A stretch of 64,000 nt of DNA from Lithospermum erythrorhizon (GCA_019722365.1 JADFUC010002441.1:1-64000); one strand, 5' to 3'. Positions 1 through 13,127 are shown, numbered from the stretch's first letter. Notes: generated from the sequence alone by a model not told the origin. Numbers and translations are program-made.

Positions 1-1155
1 GACATTGTATGCGTATTCATTTTGATACAGCTTTTTTTTTCCGATCAAATATATATTTACATTTTGATAAAAAAAAAAAAAAAACATATAGTTGCTAGTT
101 GCTGACCCAATCTTTATTCACTCTCATAAGTCATAATACAGACACACTACAGGTGACCGTCTGACCCCATCTTCTTCTCAAATTCTCAAAATCATCTTCA
201 ATCTTTTTCTACTTTTCACTAATCTTATGCAAATAATGCAGATTATTCAAGGAGTCACCTCATCCAGATGAGAAGCAAAGGTAACAGTTAAAGCAAGCAA
301 TTAGAACTCCATCCCCCAAGAAAGAAGCCACATATAGAATTAGAAGTTATTTTTTGTGAGATAATCGAATAATTTGCAATATCACATGGCTCAAATTTCT
401 CAGAGTGAGAGGACGTAATTATTGTAATATTAACAATAAAAAAGTTATTTTTTGAAATAAAATTTATGATTTTTAATTTAGGGTTTTTAAAATATTTTAT
501 TTTTTAATGATGAAAAAATGTAATTCATAATAAAATATTTTAAATATAAAATTGTTTTAAATGTTATAATAATTTAAGGTTTTTTAAATAAATTTTGTTG
601 TTGGTACTATTTTATGCTGATTTAAAATCATTAAAATATGAAATAATTTTGATTTTTTTGTAATAAAAAGGTTATAATTTTACGTTAAAAAATTTATGTT
701 ATGTGTTTGTAATTTGTATCGAACCTTCTAAGGGTTTTCGAACTTCAGAATCTTCGAACCTTGTTGAACTATTCAAAAAATTAACCGGACCTTTTAATTC
801 CATTTCACTATCGAACTGAATGATGTTCTTTTATTTTTCTTGATTTGACAACAGAGGCTCGATCTGGTTTATTGCGCCTATGTGATATTGTAATATTATG
901 TATGAAATAAAAATTCAGCACTCCACTTATACTTTTGTCTTTAGGGCCGATAGTTTGTACATTCCAAGAGGTCCAACAAGGAAATTCTATTTATCAAGGC
1001 AGGAATTTTGGTCTCTATTTATCAAGGCAGGAATTTTGGTCTCTACAAGAATGTGAATGATATCATCTCTTGTTATTGACACTTGCACATTCTTGATGAA
1101 CACAAAACAGTTCAATGATTTCAGTTCATGAAAAACAAGAACAGGGGAAGCTTAC
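1..1155. other. AT-rich DNA downstream of exon 3 of the first gene; no exon recognised
   Basis: This stretch should hold the remaining exons or 3' part of the minus-strand gene at 1156-1720, but no further exon with matching splice phase could be recognised. It contains a poly-A tract near 68-84 and a 28-bp tandem duplication at about 988-1045 (two copies of a unit containing TTATCAAGGCAGG). Confidence 0.4.
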
Positions 1156-1720
1156 CTGAAGTGCATTCTCCAGGTTGTTGGACAATTGAGAGAGAGAATG
1201 AGAAACTGAATCAAACCCTCTAAGCAAAAGCATTGAATCTTCCTTGATTCGTTTCGCACGATCCGATGCTCCATTGTTCTGCAAATAATTTTCAAACCCC
1301 ATAAGTTCAAAATCTTAAAAGAACCCATTCTTATAAACAACCCACTCTAAGCCATTATCCGAATACTTGTGGTGGACTATATAAATACGACGTCTCCATT
1401 CATGTCTATATTCTCGAAATAATATTTTGTATTAGTTAGAATAAATGCTCACCACTTGATTTTGCAAAGATGACTTCTTATTTTCCAGAATTTTGTCCAC
1501 ACGGTTGTTAAGGGTACTCCAGAAATGCTTTTCTGATGAAGGACTAAAGGTAGGGGAAGTGCCCATCAAAGTCGACGGTCCCTGAAATTAGGATAAATTA
1601 TTTATTTGAAACATTGAATAAACTCAAGTGTAAAAATGAATGAAGAAATAATAAAGAAGAGTAAAAGAAGCAGACCTTGTGGAGTGGAGAGGGAGATGAT
1701 GATTCAATTGAAGTTGCCAT
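1156..1720 (-). CDS. 5' part of a small conserved plant gene (three exons seen)
   Basis: Three exons on the minus strand join in phase 0: 1720-1676 (15 codons), 1581-1453 (43 codons) and 1278-1156 (41 codons). All junctions are GT-AG. The start is the ATG at 1720, which opens MATSIESSSPSPLHK. The 99 visible residues are Ser/Pro-rich at the N-terminus. They continue into hydrophilic, probably helical stretches: NRVDKILENKK in exon 2 and RAKRIKEDSMLLLRGFDSVS in exon 3. No enzyme motif, signal peptide or membrane segment is visible. The pattern looks like a conserved plant protein of unknown function with a coiled-coil tendency, and I do not name it. After exon 3 the donor CAG|GTAAGC is good, but the next exon was not found, so the gene is partial in this annotation. 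A stop follows soon if the donor is read through. Confidence 0.68.
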
Positions 1721-1830
1721 TAGAGATTTTTCAAGATTGGAAAGATGAAAATGGAAAGCTTAAAAAAGTAAAAGCCAAGAAAATTGAGGTTTTGTAACGG
1801 TTGTTTCGGGATTTAGAGTTGAAGTGATGG

Positions 1831-1848
1831 TATTTAAATGGATGGGCC
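1831..1848 (-). promoter_or_regulatory. Possible core promoter of the first gene (TATA-like plus TGGGCC)
   Basis: About 110-120 bp upstream of the ATG at 1720 there is an ATTTAAATA TATA-like string (1831-1839). Just upstream of that, at 1843-1848, lies TGGGCC (GGCCCA on the minus strand). TGGGCC/TGGGCY is the plant site II motif common in promoters of growth-associated genes. Both are short and could occur by chance. Confidence 0.3.
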
Positions 1849-2690
1849 AAAATCCAACGTTCTCATTTATGTTTTGCATTCATGAATGAAATTGCCATTT
1901 GTCATTTGTACTTTATTTTTATGCCCCCTTTTATACATACCTTAAGATAATTACTAAATGATGTTGCTCCAATGAAGAGATTTACGCTTCAAATATTTAA
2001 ATTCGGTATAATAAATAAAATAATTAACTATTAATCTAAATTTATAAATTATACTTTTGATTTATATTGTAATTTATTTTGCTCATATTATAATGATCTC
2101 TTATAATTTTCATAATATAATTTTAATAATAGATTTAAAAGTTTTGTTAGCGATACTTCTTTCATTTTGAAGGCGAATAAAAGAATTCAAAATGAGTAAT
2201 TTTATTTATTATTAAAAAATATCACTTTTCTCTTTTGATTTACATTGTAATTTATTTATTATTAAAAACATCACTTTCTTTCTTTGTTATCATATTTCTC
2301 TTCAATTCTTTTGTTTTTTTTATCAACTAGTAAAATGTACGTACAACATTTATCCTGCAAACATTTAAACTGAGATAATAAATAAAGTAATTCACTATTT
2401 AAGTAAATTTATAAATTATATTTTTTGATTTATATTATAATTCATTTTGTTCATAGTTATACGATCCCTTATAATTTTTAATAATATAATTTTAATAATA
2501 GATTTAAAAGTTTTGTTACTTACGCTAGCTCTCATTTTCAAGGTTTAATAAAAGAATGATATTATGTAATTTTATTTATTGTTAGAAAATATCATTTTCT
2601 CTTTAATAAAAAACGCACCTTGCTGCTATTTTATTTATCGTTAAAAACATCACTTCAATTGATTAGTAAAGATAATTTATTTCATAGTTC

Positions 2691-2925
2691 TACTCCCTCC
2701 AATCCACTTTTTAATTGTCATTTGACTTTTGTGAAATTGAACTTTAACCATTCATTATTAATTATTTATTATTCTAAAAAATATAAAATTTATATAATTG
2801 GATTCGTGTTTTAAAAAACTTTCATAATATTAATTTTTACCTTTTTTAATAGTATAAATTAAAGAGTAATCAAGACAAAGATTTATTCTAATAAGGAAAG
2901 TCAATTAAAATGGATTGACGGAGTA
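2691..2925. mobile_element. Stowaway-like MITE, about 235 bp
   Basis: The left end reads TACTCCCTCCAATCCACTTT. The right end, reverse-complemented, reads TACTCCGTCAATCCAT, so the two ends form a terminal inverted repeat bordered by TA. Length, AT-richness and the TACTCC(C/G)TC terminus fit Stowaway/Tc1-mariner-type MITEs. There is no coding capacity. The same family occurs at 14242-16268, where it is split by an insertion. Confidence 0.75.
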
Positions 2926-4890
2926 TTATTCAATTTTATTTTATCTATTCATTTTTACATATTTTAATTAATGCTTGACCTAATAATATTTGCACAAAAC
3001 CGAATAATATCGAGACCTTTTATGAAATTCTTTCTCAATTTGTTTCACGCAAAAACAACCAAAGAGACTATACATTAGATGTCCTCGTTTCAATTAAATA
3101 CTACAAATGAATTATATTAAAAAATCAATGGAATAAAAATGACATACCTCTTTTAAAAACTATATCTTGTGCAATAATTTTAATAAAAAGTTAAACCTCA
3201 ATAGTATATGTGATTAATATTACTTGATATGAAATTTTTTAAAATTTTGACATAAATAAACAACTTTAATATAAAAGCGTCATAAGTTCAAATAAAAGAC
3301 GAGGTACGATTAGAAGCATCAATGTTCATCAATAAAAGGATTATATATCTATAATATACATATTCATGCATATATTTTTTAGACTATAATATCGATAAAT
3401 TATATTTCATATAGAGTGAAAACTAATATACATATTATTATGATAATATACTCTTATTAAGTTTACTAATTACTAATCAATACTATTAAATCGTGAAGAT
3501 TGAAATTATTTAAATTTTCTTTCATATATTGAATTCAACTCTAATTAATAATTGCATCTATTTTATAGATAAAGATATTGCTATTTTAACTATAAAACTA
3601 ACATGGTATATATATTATAACAAAAAAATTAAATTTATGAAATAAAAATATCCAAATCTATTACTCTCCATACTAAATGATCACATGCTGGGATGTATGG
3701 CTCCAAATCGATTTAACTTTTACGCCTTCATCGATAAATATAATTTTGATTTAAATAAAATTTAATGTCAATATTAAAGTACACTACAAATATTATTATT
3801 TGATCATTTTCACCAAATATTATATAATAGAAATAAAATATTTTAATTTAACATTTAATCTATGAATCCAAAGTTAAACCTTGACAATCTATTGGAGATG
3901 GATTGAGTATTTTAGATATGTAACTTGACACTTTTTTATTTTAATTATTGAAATATAATACAAAATATCACATAATAATTTTGATATATATTCTTTAATA
4001 GTAATTTTTGTATTAGAAATTTTTTTTAATTTATAATTGAATAATTATTATACAAATTTTTTTTAGTATGAGTAGACTAATTCATTGCATTAAAATGGAA
4101 TTTATTTATTGTTACGATAAAATTAAAAAAAATCGAAGGCAATATTATATCAAACACTTTTATGTGTTGGTAAATATGTTGAGTATTTTTATATAATTGG
4201 ATGAAGATGTTGATAATGAACATATGGTAATTAGTATACGTATGAAAGTGGTAAAACTCTTGTACATATTAGGATACGTATTCCAACTATGTTTGAATTG
4301 TTATAGAATTTTTGGACAATATTAGTTATTGAATTGTTATACTCCGTCCTTTTTAAAAAAAATTGAAATATATTTTTTCACAAATAGAAAATATTATAAT
4401 AAGGGTAATATAGTAATTAATATAATAAAAACGGAAAAAACACAACTCACACTTTTATGAATGGGGATCTATTAGGGGTATATTCTATTCTATTTTGGTC
4501 CTACTTATAGATATAGACATATAAATAGTAATAGTATAGTATTGATCAAAATCATCACCTAACTAGTGATCAAAATCATGACCTAACTATTGTCATGGCC
4601 TAAGCACGTTGATTGGTCGAGATTCTAACTATTATGAGTCTCGGGCGAGCATTTGTTATCTGACCTAATATGATTGAGAATTATTATTATTATTTTTTGA
4701 TAATTAATACATATATTAATTAAAAATGTTAAATATATCAAGTTTTGCGTTATTTGGAGCGCTAAAAATATTCAAATCATTATAATTCAAAAAGTTAAAG
4801 GAGCTAATTGAAATGTCTAACAAGTTGATAAAACAACCAAAATTGGTTGGAAACCAAAAATACTTACAAACATTCATCAATTCTTTATTC
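2926..4890. other. AT-rich intergenic DNA without recognisable genes
   Basis: Very AT-rich spacer. A 24-bp direct duplication (GATCAAAATCAT...CCTAACTA) sits at about 4545-4590. No ORF with recognisable protein character is present on either strand. Confidence 0.5.
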
Positions 4891-4891
4891 T

Positions 4892-5850
4892 TCAAGTTTT
4901 GTCATTCTTTGCTCCTCTCAATCTTCTGAAAATGTTTAGACCACACCTGCGAAGTAAAATTATCAATAATGAAAAAGATAGCATGAGATCTATGTTGATT
5001 AACAAGGATTGAAGTCGTGAGGATGGATTCCCCAAAAGTTTCAATACAAAGACTCTTGGGCCTCCTATTGTCAAAGTAAGACTGAATTCTTCAACGCATT
5101 TTTCTACTTTGTGGTGCTGATACGTATCAACCAATAAGGGTCTTGATTATTTAAAATACCAATGCAAATTTTAGTATCTCCTCTTTACATGTCCCTTGCA
5201 AATGATCATATTTGAGGACGCTAGGTTGTCGAATGAACATGAGAGGATGTTCATTGTTATTTTCAATGGGAGGAGAGGTATTGGTTAGATTTTTGTAAGC
5301 AAGTTCCCATGTTTTTAGTAATTTTGTAACTATCATGACGGATAGACTTCTTGGAGAAAGTGGAAGCATTTGATTAGAAAGATAAGCATCGTTCTTTTAT
5401 CCGATAGTCCGCAGAGTAAACTACAAAGGAGACGAATGTCAGGATCATTTTCTTTTTTCTTGATGGTCAGAGAAATTAGATCGTAGACGTTTAAATTGGA
5501 TATAAGACGGTTTATCGATATTCCTGCCCAAAGGAAATTTCTAAAATGACATTTTGCGAAGAGATGATTAAAAGTTTCCATTGAATCGGGACAAAAGACA
5601 CATTTTGTTGAAGTACATTTTTTTTGTTTTTTTTGAGAGATAATTTAGGATTGGGAGTTTGTTCAGAAGGAGTTTTCAGATGAAAATTTAAATTTTTTAG
5701 GATACTTTCATTTTTCAAATATTTTCCAAATATTTTTGGGGATATTTTTATGATTTTAAGGAATTTTGGATCTGTCAATGGGATTTTTATTAATTTGATG
5801 ATAAAGATCACTTGTCTTAAAATAAGTTTTAGGTCAGGTGAATTCGTCAA
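4892..5850 (-). pseudogene. Remnant of a LINE-type (non-LTR) retrotransposon
   Basis: Several frames on the minus strand carry weak but coherent similarity to the end of plant non-LTR reverse transcriptase ORFs. Around 5520-5610 a segment reads CVFCPDSMETFNHLFAKCHF. This C-x2-C...H-x4-C spacing is that of the zinc-binding zf-RVT domain that follows LINE reverse transcriptases. Downstream (5150-5370) a second frame has a leucine-rich stretch followed by SPRSLSVMIVTKLLKTWE, as in the linker before the RNase H-like domain. Frames change and stop codons interrupt, so this is not a working gene. The assignment rests on motif spacing only. Confidence 0.5.
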
Positions 5851-8391
5851 AACTAGTAGAATTGGAGTATACTCGTTATTACTTTTATTGACAAGGGAAA
5901 GGGAAGCCAGAAAAGCATGTGGAATCTATTTAAAAAATTAGAATATTTAGGAGTATGTTTGGTCATATGTAATAAAAATTCATTTAAAACTAATTGATCA
6001 TGTATTTCAAAACTGAAGATCAATTACATTTCATACACTGGTTTTAGCGTCCTAAGTCCATATGGGGATTACATTACAATTTTGATATAATTAGGGCTAA
6101 ATGTAATAATATATATCATTATCGAGAACAATGTGCAAATAAACTTGGCTGCACTTATGAATTATGATGATCAAACGGGTAATACCATATTTCTTGAAAT
6201 ACTTAATGTCCATTATTAATCGAGAAGTTGATTCTCCAAAGATATAGCTAGAGGAATCAATTCTTTTCACAATCATATATACTCAATAATGCAGTATGAT
6301 TCCTGACCCTGTAAAGGTTCGTTCATCGACACAGATTTTGCAGTCTCATTAGGGAAAACATGTGTGCATTATCAATCAATGAATTGAAAGGTTCTAGTGC
6401 AATCAATTACCCCAACTTTGATTATCCTAACTTCTGTAATTTCAATTATACTCTCCTCAGAAATTTTAAAACGAAAGATCGCATTCTATAAATTTAAAGT
6501 GTATCGTACTCCTTCATATAAACTTTCTTAAAATGGTGTACTCAGATCCCCTGTTAAGAATTTCTTTGCTAAGTAAAAGCTTAACGAAATTATTAAAAAT
6601 ATATATAATTTTTTTTAAATAATAATCTAACATTATGAATAAAGCAAGATATAATATTATAACAAAAGGTTGTTTTATGTATAGTCAAGAAAATTCTAAA
6701 TGCATTCAAAGTTTTGATATTGTTGCTATTATAGTAAAAAAAAAATTCTAAATGCATTCAAAGTTTTGATATAGATAAAATTACTCTTCATAATTTTGTA
6801 ACACAATAATAAACACATTCAAGATCTTCAAATATTTACATTTCTAGAAGAGAGTATTAATTTATATTACCACTTACTTAAAGAGAAGCATTATAAATCT
6901 GTAATGAGACATTTAGGCAGATTGTCTCAAGAAATGCTTAAGTCAATGGCATAAGTTATTCAAGAATGTGGGCAGTGGAGTAGTTATTCAATCTATTGTT
7001 TATTGTAATTGCTTTTTACACATAGTAGTATGTTTAAATAATTATTAAATCTATTGTTTATTATATACAGTATAAGATATGTACAGTCATTGAAAATTAT
7101 TTAACATTTCATTTAATTGTATAAAGTTAGATAATACATCTAATTCATTTCAGTTGTTATTTTTTAAAATTTTAGTGCAAAATTTTTATCATGAATTATT
7201 ATTTTAACTAATTATTTTAATAAATATAAAATTGGTATGACCAGATTTGTTTATTAATTTTGCAATTCATAATAATATAATTAAAATTTATTCATGATCA
7301 AAATATCAACTAAAATAACTTAGAAGATTATATTTATTTATCATTTAATAAATACTATGAGTAAAAAAATTAAATCCTCGATCGCATTTCGCTTTCATTA
7401 AAAGAAGTCGAGCGCATTTCTTCCGTTTTAACTTTTAACATCAAGTTAACACTAAGCGACGGTGCACCATTTTAAGTTTACAGAGGTACAATACATCTTT
7501 AAATTTAAATTTACCGGGTATGATGCTTATTTTAAAAAATTAAAGTTTATAAGGTGGGTATGGTGGAAATTACCCCAACTTTGCAGAGTGAGGGTGATGC
7601 CATTTTATTTTCTCGTTTACTTATGACTACTTTACTTGAATCATTCACACAAGATGCTATAATTCAATTTATAATTAATTTGAGTATTGTAAGGAAAGAC
7701 ATAGGAAAATTGATTTTTTTTTTCTTTTCTTTTTATGTTAAAAAGTGACTCGTATATTTGATAGTGTAAAGAGTAGTTGATTTTAAGAGAACTTTATGGA
7801 AATTATGATGCAAATTCTACAACACGACCATTTCTCTCATGGAAGAATACAAATGAGTGAAAACAGGATATTTATATCCTTGTTTTCTCCAATATTTACC
7901 AGGAAACTTACATTTTCATAGAGAACCAACACTTCAACTATAATAAACACTAACTATAACATCTAAAACTATTGAACTTTATCATTGATGAGTACAAACT
8001 ACAGTATATTATTGATCAACCAATGGACAAAGATTAGCCCTTTTTTTCTATTTTGTATTTTGTGAGGGTGCTGCAAAGGCAGTTCAATACATGATGGATA
8101 TGCTAAGTCTACAAATAATATACAAATCTGCCAATATTCTAGATGATACATAGAAAAACAAGAAATTCAATTCCTTATTACTAACTGTAAACCAATTGCT
8201 CATCCAAGTGTATAAAAAATTGGCAATTCAGCTCACAACCCTCTTCCAAATCTCAATAGACTACATTGTTTGGCGTGACCCTAATTCCCGAGCACAACAC
8301 TTATGTAGCTCAACAATGAATAAATTGAGGGTCCGACTATTATAGAGCATGTACTTACAGAGTAAACTAGATACAACCACGAAAATTTCGG
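5851..8391. other. AT-rich spacer and presumed 3'UTR region of TIR1
   Basis: No gene is seen. The last few hundred bases (about 8000-8391) are probably the 3' untranslated region of the TIR1-like gene that ends at 8392. A 27-bp direct repeat (ATTCTAAATGCATTCAAAG...) occurs at about 6695 and again 51 bp further on. Confidence 0.4.
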
Positions 8392-10869
8392 TTAGGATGA
8401 CCGATATGTTGCATCCTCCTCCATTGTCCAAACAAATCCAGGCATGTCAAACCTTGGACCTGCAACAGTCCGATATATGTATAGCTTCTCCACTGGGCAG
8501 CTCTGTGGCCTCGAATCCAGGGGTCCTCTTTCATCTATAACTTCGACATTGAGCCTGGACATCTTCTGACCAAGCAACTTGCATGCTCCCAAACTTACTG
8601 AGCAAGATGACATCCAAAGGGATCGCATTGTCTCCAGTTTCACAGCATTGGCCAAGAGAGCTTTGTCACCGAAGGGGCAATCCCTGATCTCCAGCTTGTG
8701 CAGGCTTTTACAGCCAGAAAGCACATGATGGAGACCCACATCACTATCTCCAGCAAATGCTATAGAAAGCATTTCTAACTTTTGAGCATGCTTCCCTATG
8801 TATTTAAATGCGGAGTCTGTTAGGAGGCCTGAAAGAGAGAGGCGTCTAAGTTCTTTACAGTGCTCTACTATTGCTCCAAAACCAATATCAAGTGGCTCGA
8901 GAGTTACATAATCAGGGGCTCGAGGCTCAATAATACATAGACGAAAACGGGTCATGTTAGGACGATTCCTAGCAATAGTTGCAAGAGCAGCATTTGTCAT
9001 TTGACGGCAGAAATAGAGAACTGATTGGAGCTTGGGGCAGCCTTCAGATACAGAAACAAGGCCCTGTTCTGTCAGAGCTATATTTGGCTCCACTCCAAAA
9101 GGATCAGAAGGAAACACCCTAAGTTCTTGCAGATCCTTGCAAGATGCAGCAAGCGCTTGAAGACCAGTGTCCTCAATATAATCCAGTACCTGCATTCATG
9201 TTCCACACTACATAAGAGTTATGCAAGAAAGTGAGGTTACATTAAATGCAAATGGAAAATTGGATGGCAATTACTGTTATACTTGACTACCCATCACAGA
9301 GAATTTACAATTAGCTAGTGTCCTTCAAAGAGCCTTTGGGTGTCTTGCCCTCTCGGTTCACACTAGCCAATATTATATGTATCGCGTATGTTAGCGTAAA
9401 CTAGCAAAAACTCAATTTCTGGTAATGTCATGGAAGGAATTGATATCCCAAAAGTGAATAGCACATGATCATTTTTCTAGGTTATAGATCATACTGCAAT
9501 TGATATCCCAAAAGTGAATTGCACATGATCATTTTTCTAGGTTATAGATCATACTGCAATCATACCAGTTCAGTTACGAGTGTTTTTTCAGCGAAATAGT
9601 CAATCTATTTTTGAAGCAATAATTAATCCATTACTTAAATTTTTCATCAAAGTTTCTATAACATTAGGTACGGAGTATTATACACCACAAACACTTATAT
9701 GTCAAAATCTGAAAAAGTAGAAGAAATAGTCTGAAAATGATTAGTTTAGGGTGAAAATGGAGTATTTTTGGTTGATTAGTCAAACTACCTAGTTAAATTG
9801 AGATGGTGGTTAGTAATTTAGTATAATAAGGCAACCCACAAAGACAGAAGTAATAATAATAGGAAAAAATAAATAAGGCATACCCATAGTCGCTGCAAAT
9901 TTGGACATTGACGGACAAGTGCTTCAAGTTCAGGGCTTTGGATAATTGCGTAACTCAAATTTAGCGATGTAAGCCTTGGGCATGCTGAATACAAAGCTGG
10001 CAGGTAAGCTGGAACAACATCCCAAAATCCAGAAAAACCTTGCAGGTGCTTGCAACCTGAAAAGGCTTCTGTGAGGGATGAGAAGAGATCGGTACGAATC
10101 TCAGCTGAAAAGGCACCGGTTCCCAACTCAACTAATTGAGGCGCACGACGAAGTAGGATGGGCAACTTCTCAAGGGGCACTGCACGATTGAGACGCAAAG
10201 TCTTCAGGTTAGGACACCGAGCTACCAGGCGTTCAAGAGCCGAGAAAGAGACCTCAGATACAAGGCAAGCTATATTAAGTGTCATCAGTGAGGTGAAATT
10301 ATCAGGAAAATGGCTGACCCAGTGCCCACCCAAATCCTCAACTTCACATTCACGCAAATCCAGCACTTTCAGGTTCCTATGAATCAAATATAAATACCAC
10401 AAATCTTAGGTACTAAAACATAAATTAAATATGATGAAATCAAAAAGAGTCTTAAACCTTAGATACAAGGCAATATATTTCTCAACTACCCAGACTACAG
10501 AACAAATCATGTTACTTTGCAGAAAGCAAAAAATAAAATAAAAATAGCATCCCTTCATCTGAAGACTATATTGACTGTGAAAACACTTCTTTAATCAATC
10601 AAGATAGAATCCATTCAACAAATTTTTGACTTCTTAGTTGGACCTCAAAATAAAGTACGGAGTATTTCTTTACAGATCCAACGCCCACTCCAACCAGCAT
10701 GCAATTCACATTTCAAGAACGAAAGCTACCGATCTGAACAGATAACTCAATCAAGCTTAAATCGGGCGAATTAGTCACATTGTGAAAAGAACAATTACAC
10801 AACTTTAACATATATCAAGATTCAAATCTCAGCCCACTGTGCAAGATTTTCAATTGTCAACATTCTGAC

Positions 10870-10900
<31 letters not shown>

Positions 10901-11921
10901 AACCAATACTGCAAACAACTTAAAAGGCAGATTACACATTTAAAATGTGCAGATAGACAGTTCATATCCACAAATCACATAAAAAAATTAATCTTTACAC
11001 AAATCACATCAAAACATTTGAATGGTATCTAAAAAATACAGTTCATATCCACAAATCACATACAAATACTCAATAAATGCAACTAAATGACACAAAGATT
11101 CCAACTTTTCTCAACTCTTATAGCTAAATCATCTAAACTAAAGCAAAAAATGCAACTAGCAGATTGTTACGTACATACCTAAAAGATTGTTACATTTGCT
11201 TTTTTCATGGTCAAACTTTATGATCTTGATTGACATCAAAACTTTAATTGAATCAAAATTATCAAGTTAATAGTAAATTATGTTGAAAATACTACATATT
11301 GATATATTTTTTTTAAATAAATATATATCACATTAAAAGTTATTTGAGTTCAAAATTAAAAAGAAAAACTACTCATTAAACTCAAAACGTGATAATTTTT
11401 TAGGTACGGAGGGAGTATTAAAGTAATGCTGAAACTACATAACAAAAAAAAACATATTTAGACCTGCAATTAGCAGCAATGGAAGCAAGCCCATCAGTAC
11501 TAAACCCCTCACAAGAACACAAAACAAGAACCTTAAAATTCTTGAAACCTCTAGAAATCAACTTCAAGCTCTCATCTTCAACAACCATCCTCTTCAAACG
11601 AATCTCCTCCAACCAAGGGTACCCTCTTGCCATTGCACTAACCCAAGGATGAACACACCCACCCCACCCTTCAGGAACAAGGTTAAAATCAGCAAAATGG
11701 GGTTTTCCTTTCAACTTCAAACACCTAACTTCAGGAAATCTACTAATCATTTTATTTGGACTAATTGCATAACAATTTCCAACAAAAATGTCCTTCCTAC
11801 ACCATCTTTCGATTTCGTACCATGATTTGCATACTAAAGAAACATTGTTTTTGTCCTTGTCTGAATGCAAAAAGGAGAAAACGTGCTCTAGAACTTCTTC
11901 TGGAAAAGTTGAGTAAGCCAT
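8392..11921 (-). CDS. TIR1: TIR1-type auxin co-receptor F-box/LRR protein
   Basis: Three exons on the minus strand, 11921-11464, 10376-9884 and 9189-8392, with GT-AG junctions, give 582 codons plus stop; Arabidopsis TIR1 has 594. The start is the ATG opening [18 protein letters not shown]. The F-box occupies about residues 4-44. LRRs fill the rest. Landmarks of the TIR1/AFB1 clade are intact: [13 protein letters not shown] (inositol hexakisphosphate and Aux/IAA contacts), [20 protein letters not shown] at 397-402 (matching Arabidopsis R401/R403) and RRLSLSG with the serine at 435 (matching S438). TIR1 is the substrate-recognition subunit of the nuclear SCF-TIR1 ubiquitin ligase. Auxin bound in the LRR pocket glues Aux/IAA repressors to it for degradation. 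No frameshift or missing key residue is seen. Introns are 1087 and 694 bp; intron 1 holds a MITE. A miR393 target lies in exon 3. Sequence choices such as [10 protein letters not shown] and RMTN-type LRR text favour TIR1 over AFB2/3. Confidence 0.96.
8613..8633 (-). promoter_or_regulatory. miR393 target site in TIR1 exon 3
   Basis: The plus strand at 8613-8630 reads TCCAAAGGGATCGCATTG, identical to the first 18 nt of plant miR393. The minus-strand mRNA is therefore perfectly complementary to the seed and cleavage region. Mismatches occur only at miRNA positions 19-21. The site encodes E-T-M-R-S-L-W, the usual location in TIR1/AFB mRNAs. Known biology: miR393 cleaves these transcripts, and phasiRNAs can follow. 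Confidence 0.93.
9438..9560. repeat. 60-bp tandem duplication in TIR1 intron 2
   Basis: Two near-identical 60-bp units, each containing TTGATATCCCAAAAGTGAAT, lie head to tail in the 694-bp intron 2. They differ at a couple of positions, so the duplication is fairly recent. Confidence 0.85.
10869..10902. repeat. (TA)n microsatellite in TIR1 intron 1
   Basis: A run of TA dinucleotides interrupted once by TACA lies in intron 1. It is a likely polymorphic marker. Confidence 0.8.
11174..11419. mobile_element. Stowaway-like MITE in TIR1 intron 1
   Basis: The right end at about 11403-11419 reads GGTACGGAGGGAGTA. Its reverse complement, TACTCCCTCCGTACC, is a Stowaway-type terminus. The left end near 11174 (TACATACCTAAAAGATTGTT) is a degenerate match to the continuation of that terminus. 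The MITE ends 45 bp from the exon 1 donor at 11463, without disturbing it. Confidence 0.6.
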
Positions 11922-11963
11922 TGAAATGGTGAGATTCAAGAAACTAAGATGTTTGAGATCTGA

Positions 11964-11998
11964 GTATTACTAGTTTACTACAACGTGTATATTTTTGT
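11964..11998 (-). promoter_or_regulatory. Possible TATA region of TIR1
   Basis: On the minus strand, TACAAAAATATACACG lies about 70-80 bp upstream of the ATG at 11921. It could serve as a TATA element with a short 5'UTR. This is inferred from position and base composition only. Confidence 0.25.
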
Positions 11999-11999
11999 A

Positions 12000-13127
12000 A
12001 TGTATTTGTAGACAATTGTTTCCATTTTTCTCTTTCCAAATTGCTTCCAAGTTAAAGAATTAATAAAATACTCATATATTTGCCATTTTAGACATCGAAT
12101 TAATTTAGTGCTTACGGAGTAATAGATTTTTCGATATAAACATTAAGTTACTCATTTGGATTATCACCATTTAAGTTTTCATAAAATTTAATTTTATAAG
12201 ATTAATCAAAAGAAATTGATACCTTCTTCCGTAATAGATTTTTAGATATAGACATTATGCTATTGGTTCGATTATCATCATTTAGTTACAATAATTTTAT
12301 AAAATTATCCAAAGAAATTGATAATTTTTTGATTTTATTTAAAATATTTTATATTTCATATAAATTACGTAGTAACAGATTAGTGGTTTGAATGACTATT
12401 CAAATAAATTCATTTTGACATGAATTTTAAAAATTTATCTATGTAAATTGTAAATATGAACAAATCTATTTTTGACTAGTTAGTAGTTTACAGAAGTAAC
12501 TTTAAAAAACTAACTCAACAACTCGTTTGAATGTTAAATAAGTTGGATTCATAAAGATTATACCTCCAGCTTTAATTTATTCGACGTTTGTACAAAATTA
12601 ATTTATTAATAGAAAATCATCAGATTATATAATTTTCAAATAAAAATATCAACCAATAAAAAAAGTTAATATTAGGAACACATAAACTTCAACGCAAAAG
12701 TTTGCACGAACGAAACCATCACTCTCTATACAAAAAGAAATTTTCATAGAGTAATCAATTAAATTAATAAAAGAGGGAATAATGATACTCAAAAATATTG
12801 TAGTGCAAAATAGAAATAGGCTAAATTTCATATAGGCACCTGAACTACGAAAGAAATTTCAAATAAATATCCTTAACATTTCAACCTTTCTCAAATGTAT
12901 AACAATTACTTTCTTTTTAACTTAACTTTGAAAAAAATATTTTAGTACTTTGAACTCTGGGCCATTATAGAATTTAAGGGCAAATAAAAATTATATATAT
13001 TATACTTTATACGCCACCTTAAAATAACAAAACACTTTAATCGAATCAAAGCTTTAATAATTAATTTTAATTAATTCAATTAAAAAAACACATCTTTAAC
13101 CCTATTCCCACCAAACCAAAACACTGG
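12000..13127. other. AT-rich upstream region of TIR1
   Basis: No coding region is seen. It includes two related segments with AATAGATTTTT(C/A)GATATA at about 12121 and 12231, which is a degenerate duplication. The 12820-13070 segment (GGCTAAATTTCATATAGGCAC...) resembles a non-autonomous repeat but was not delimited. Confidence 0.35.

Noticed and set aside
11922..11939. Upstream TTG start for TIR1, adding six residues
   Set aside because: The ATG at 11921 gives the usual short N-terminus before the F-box; a TTG start has no support in a plant nuclear gene.
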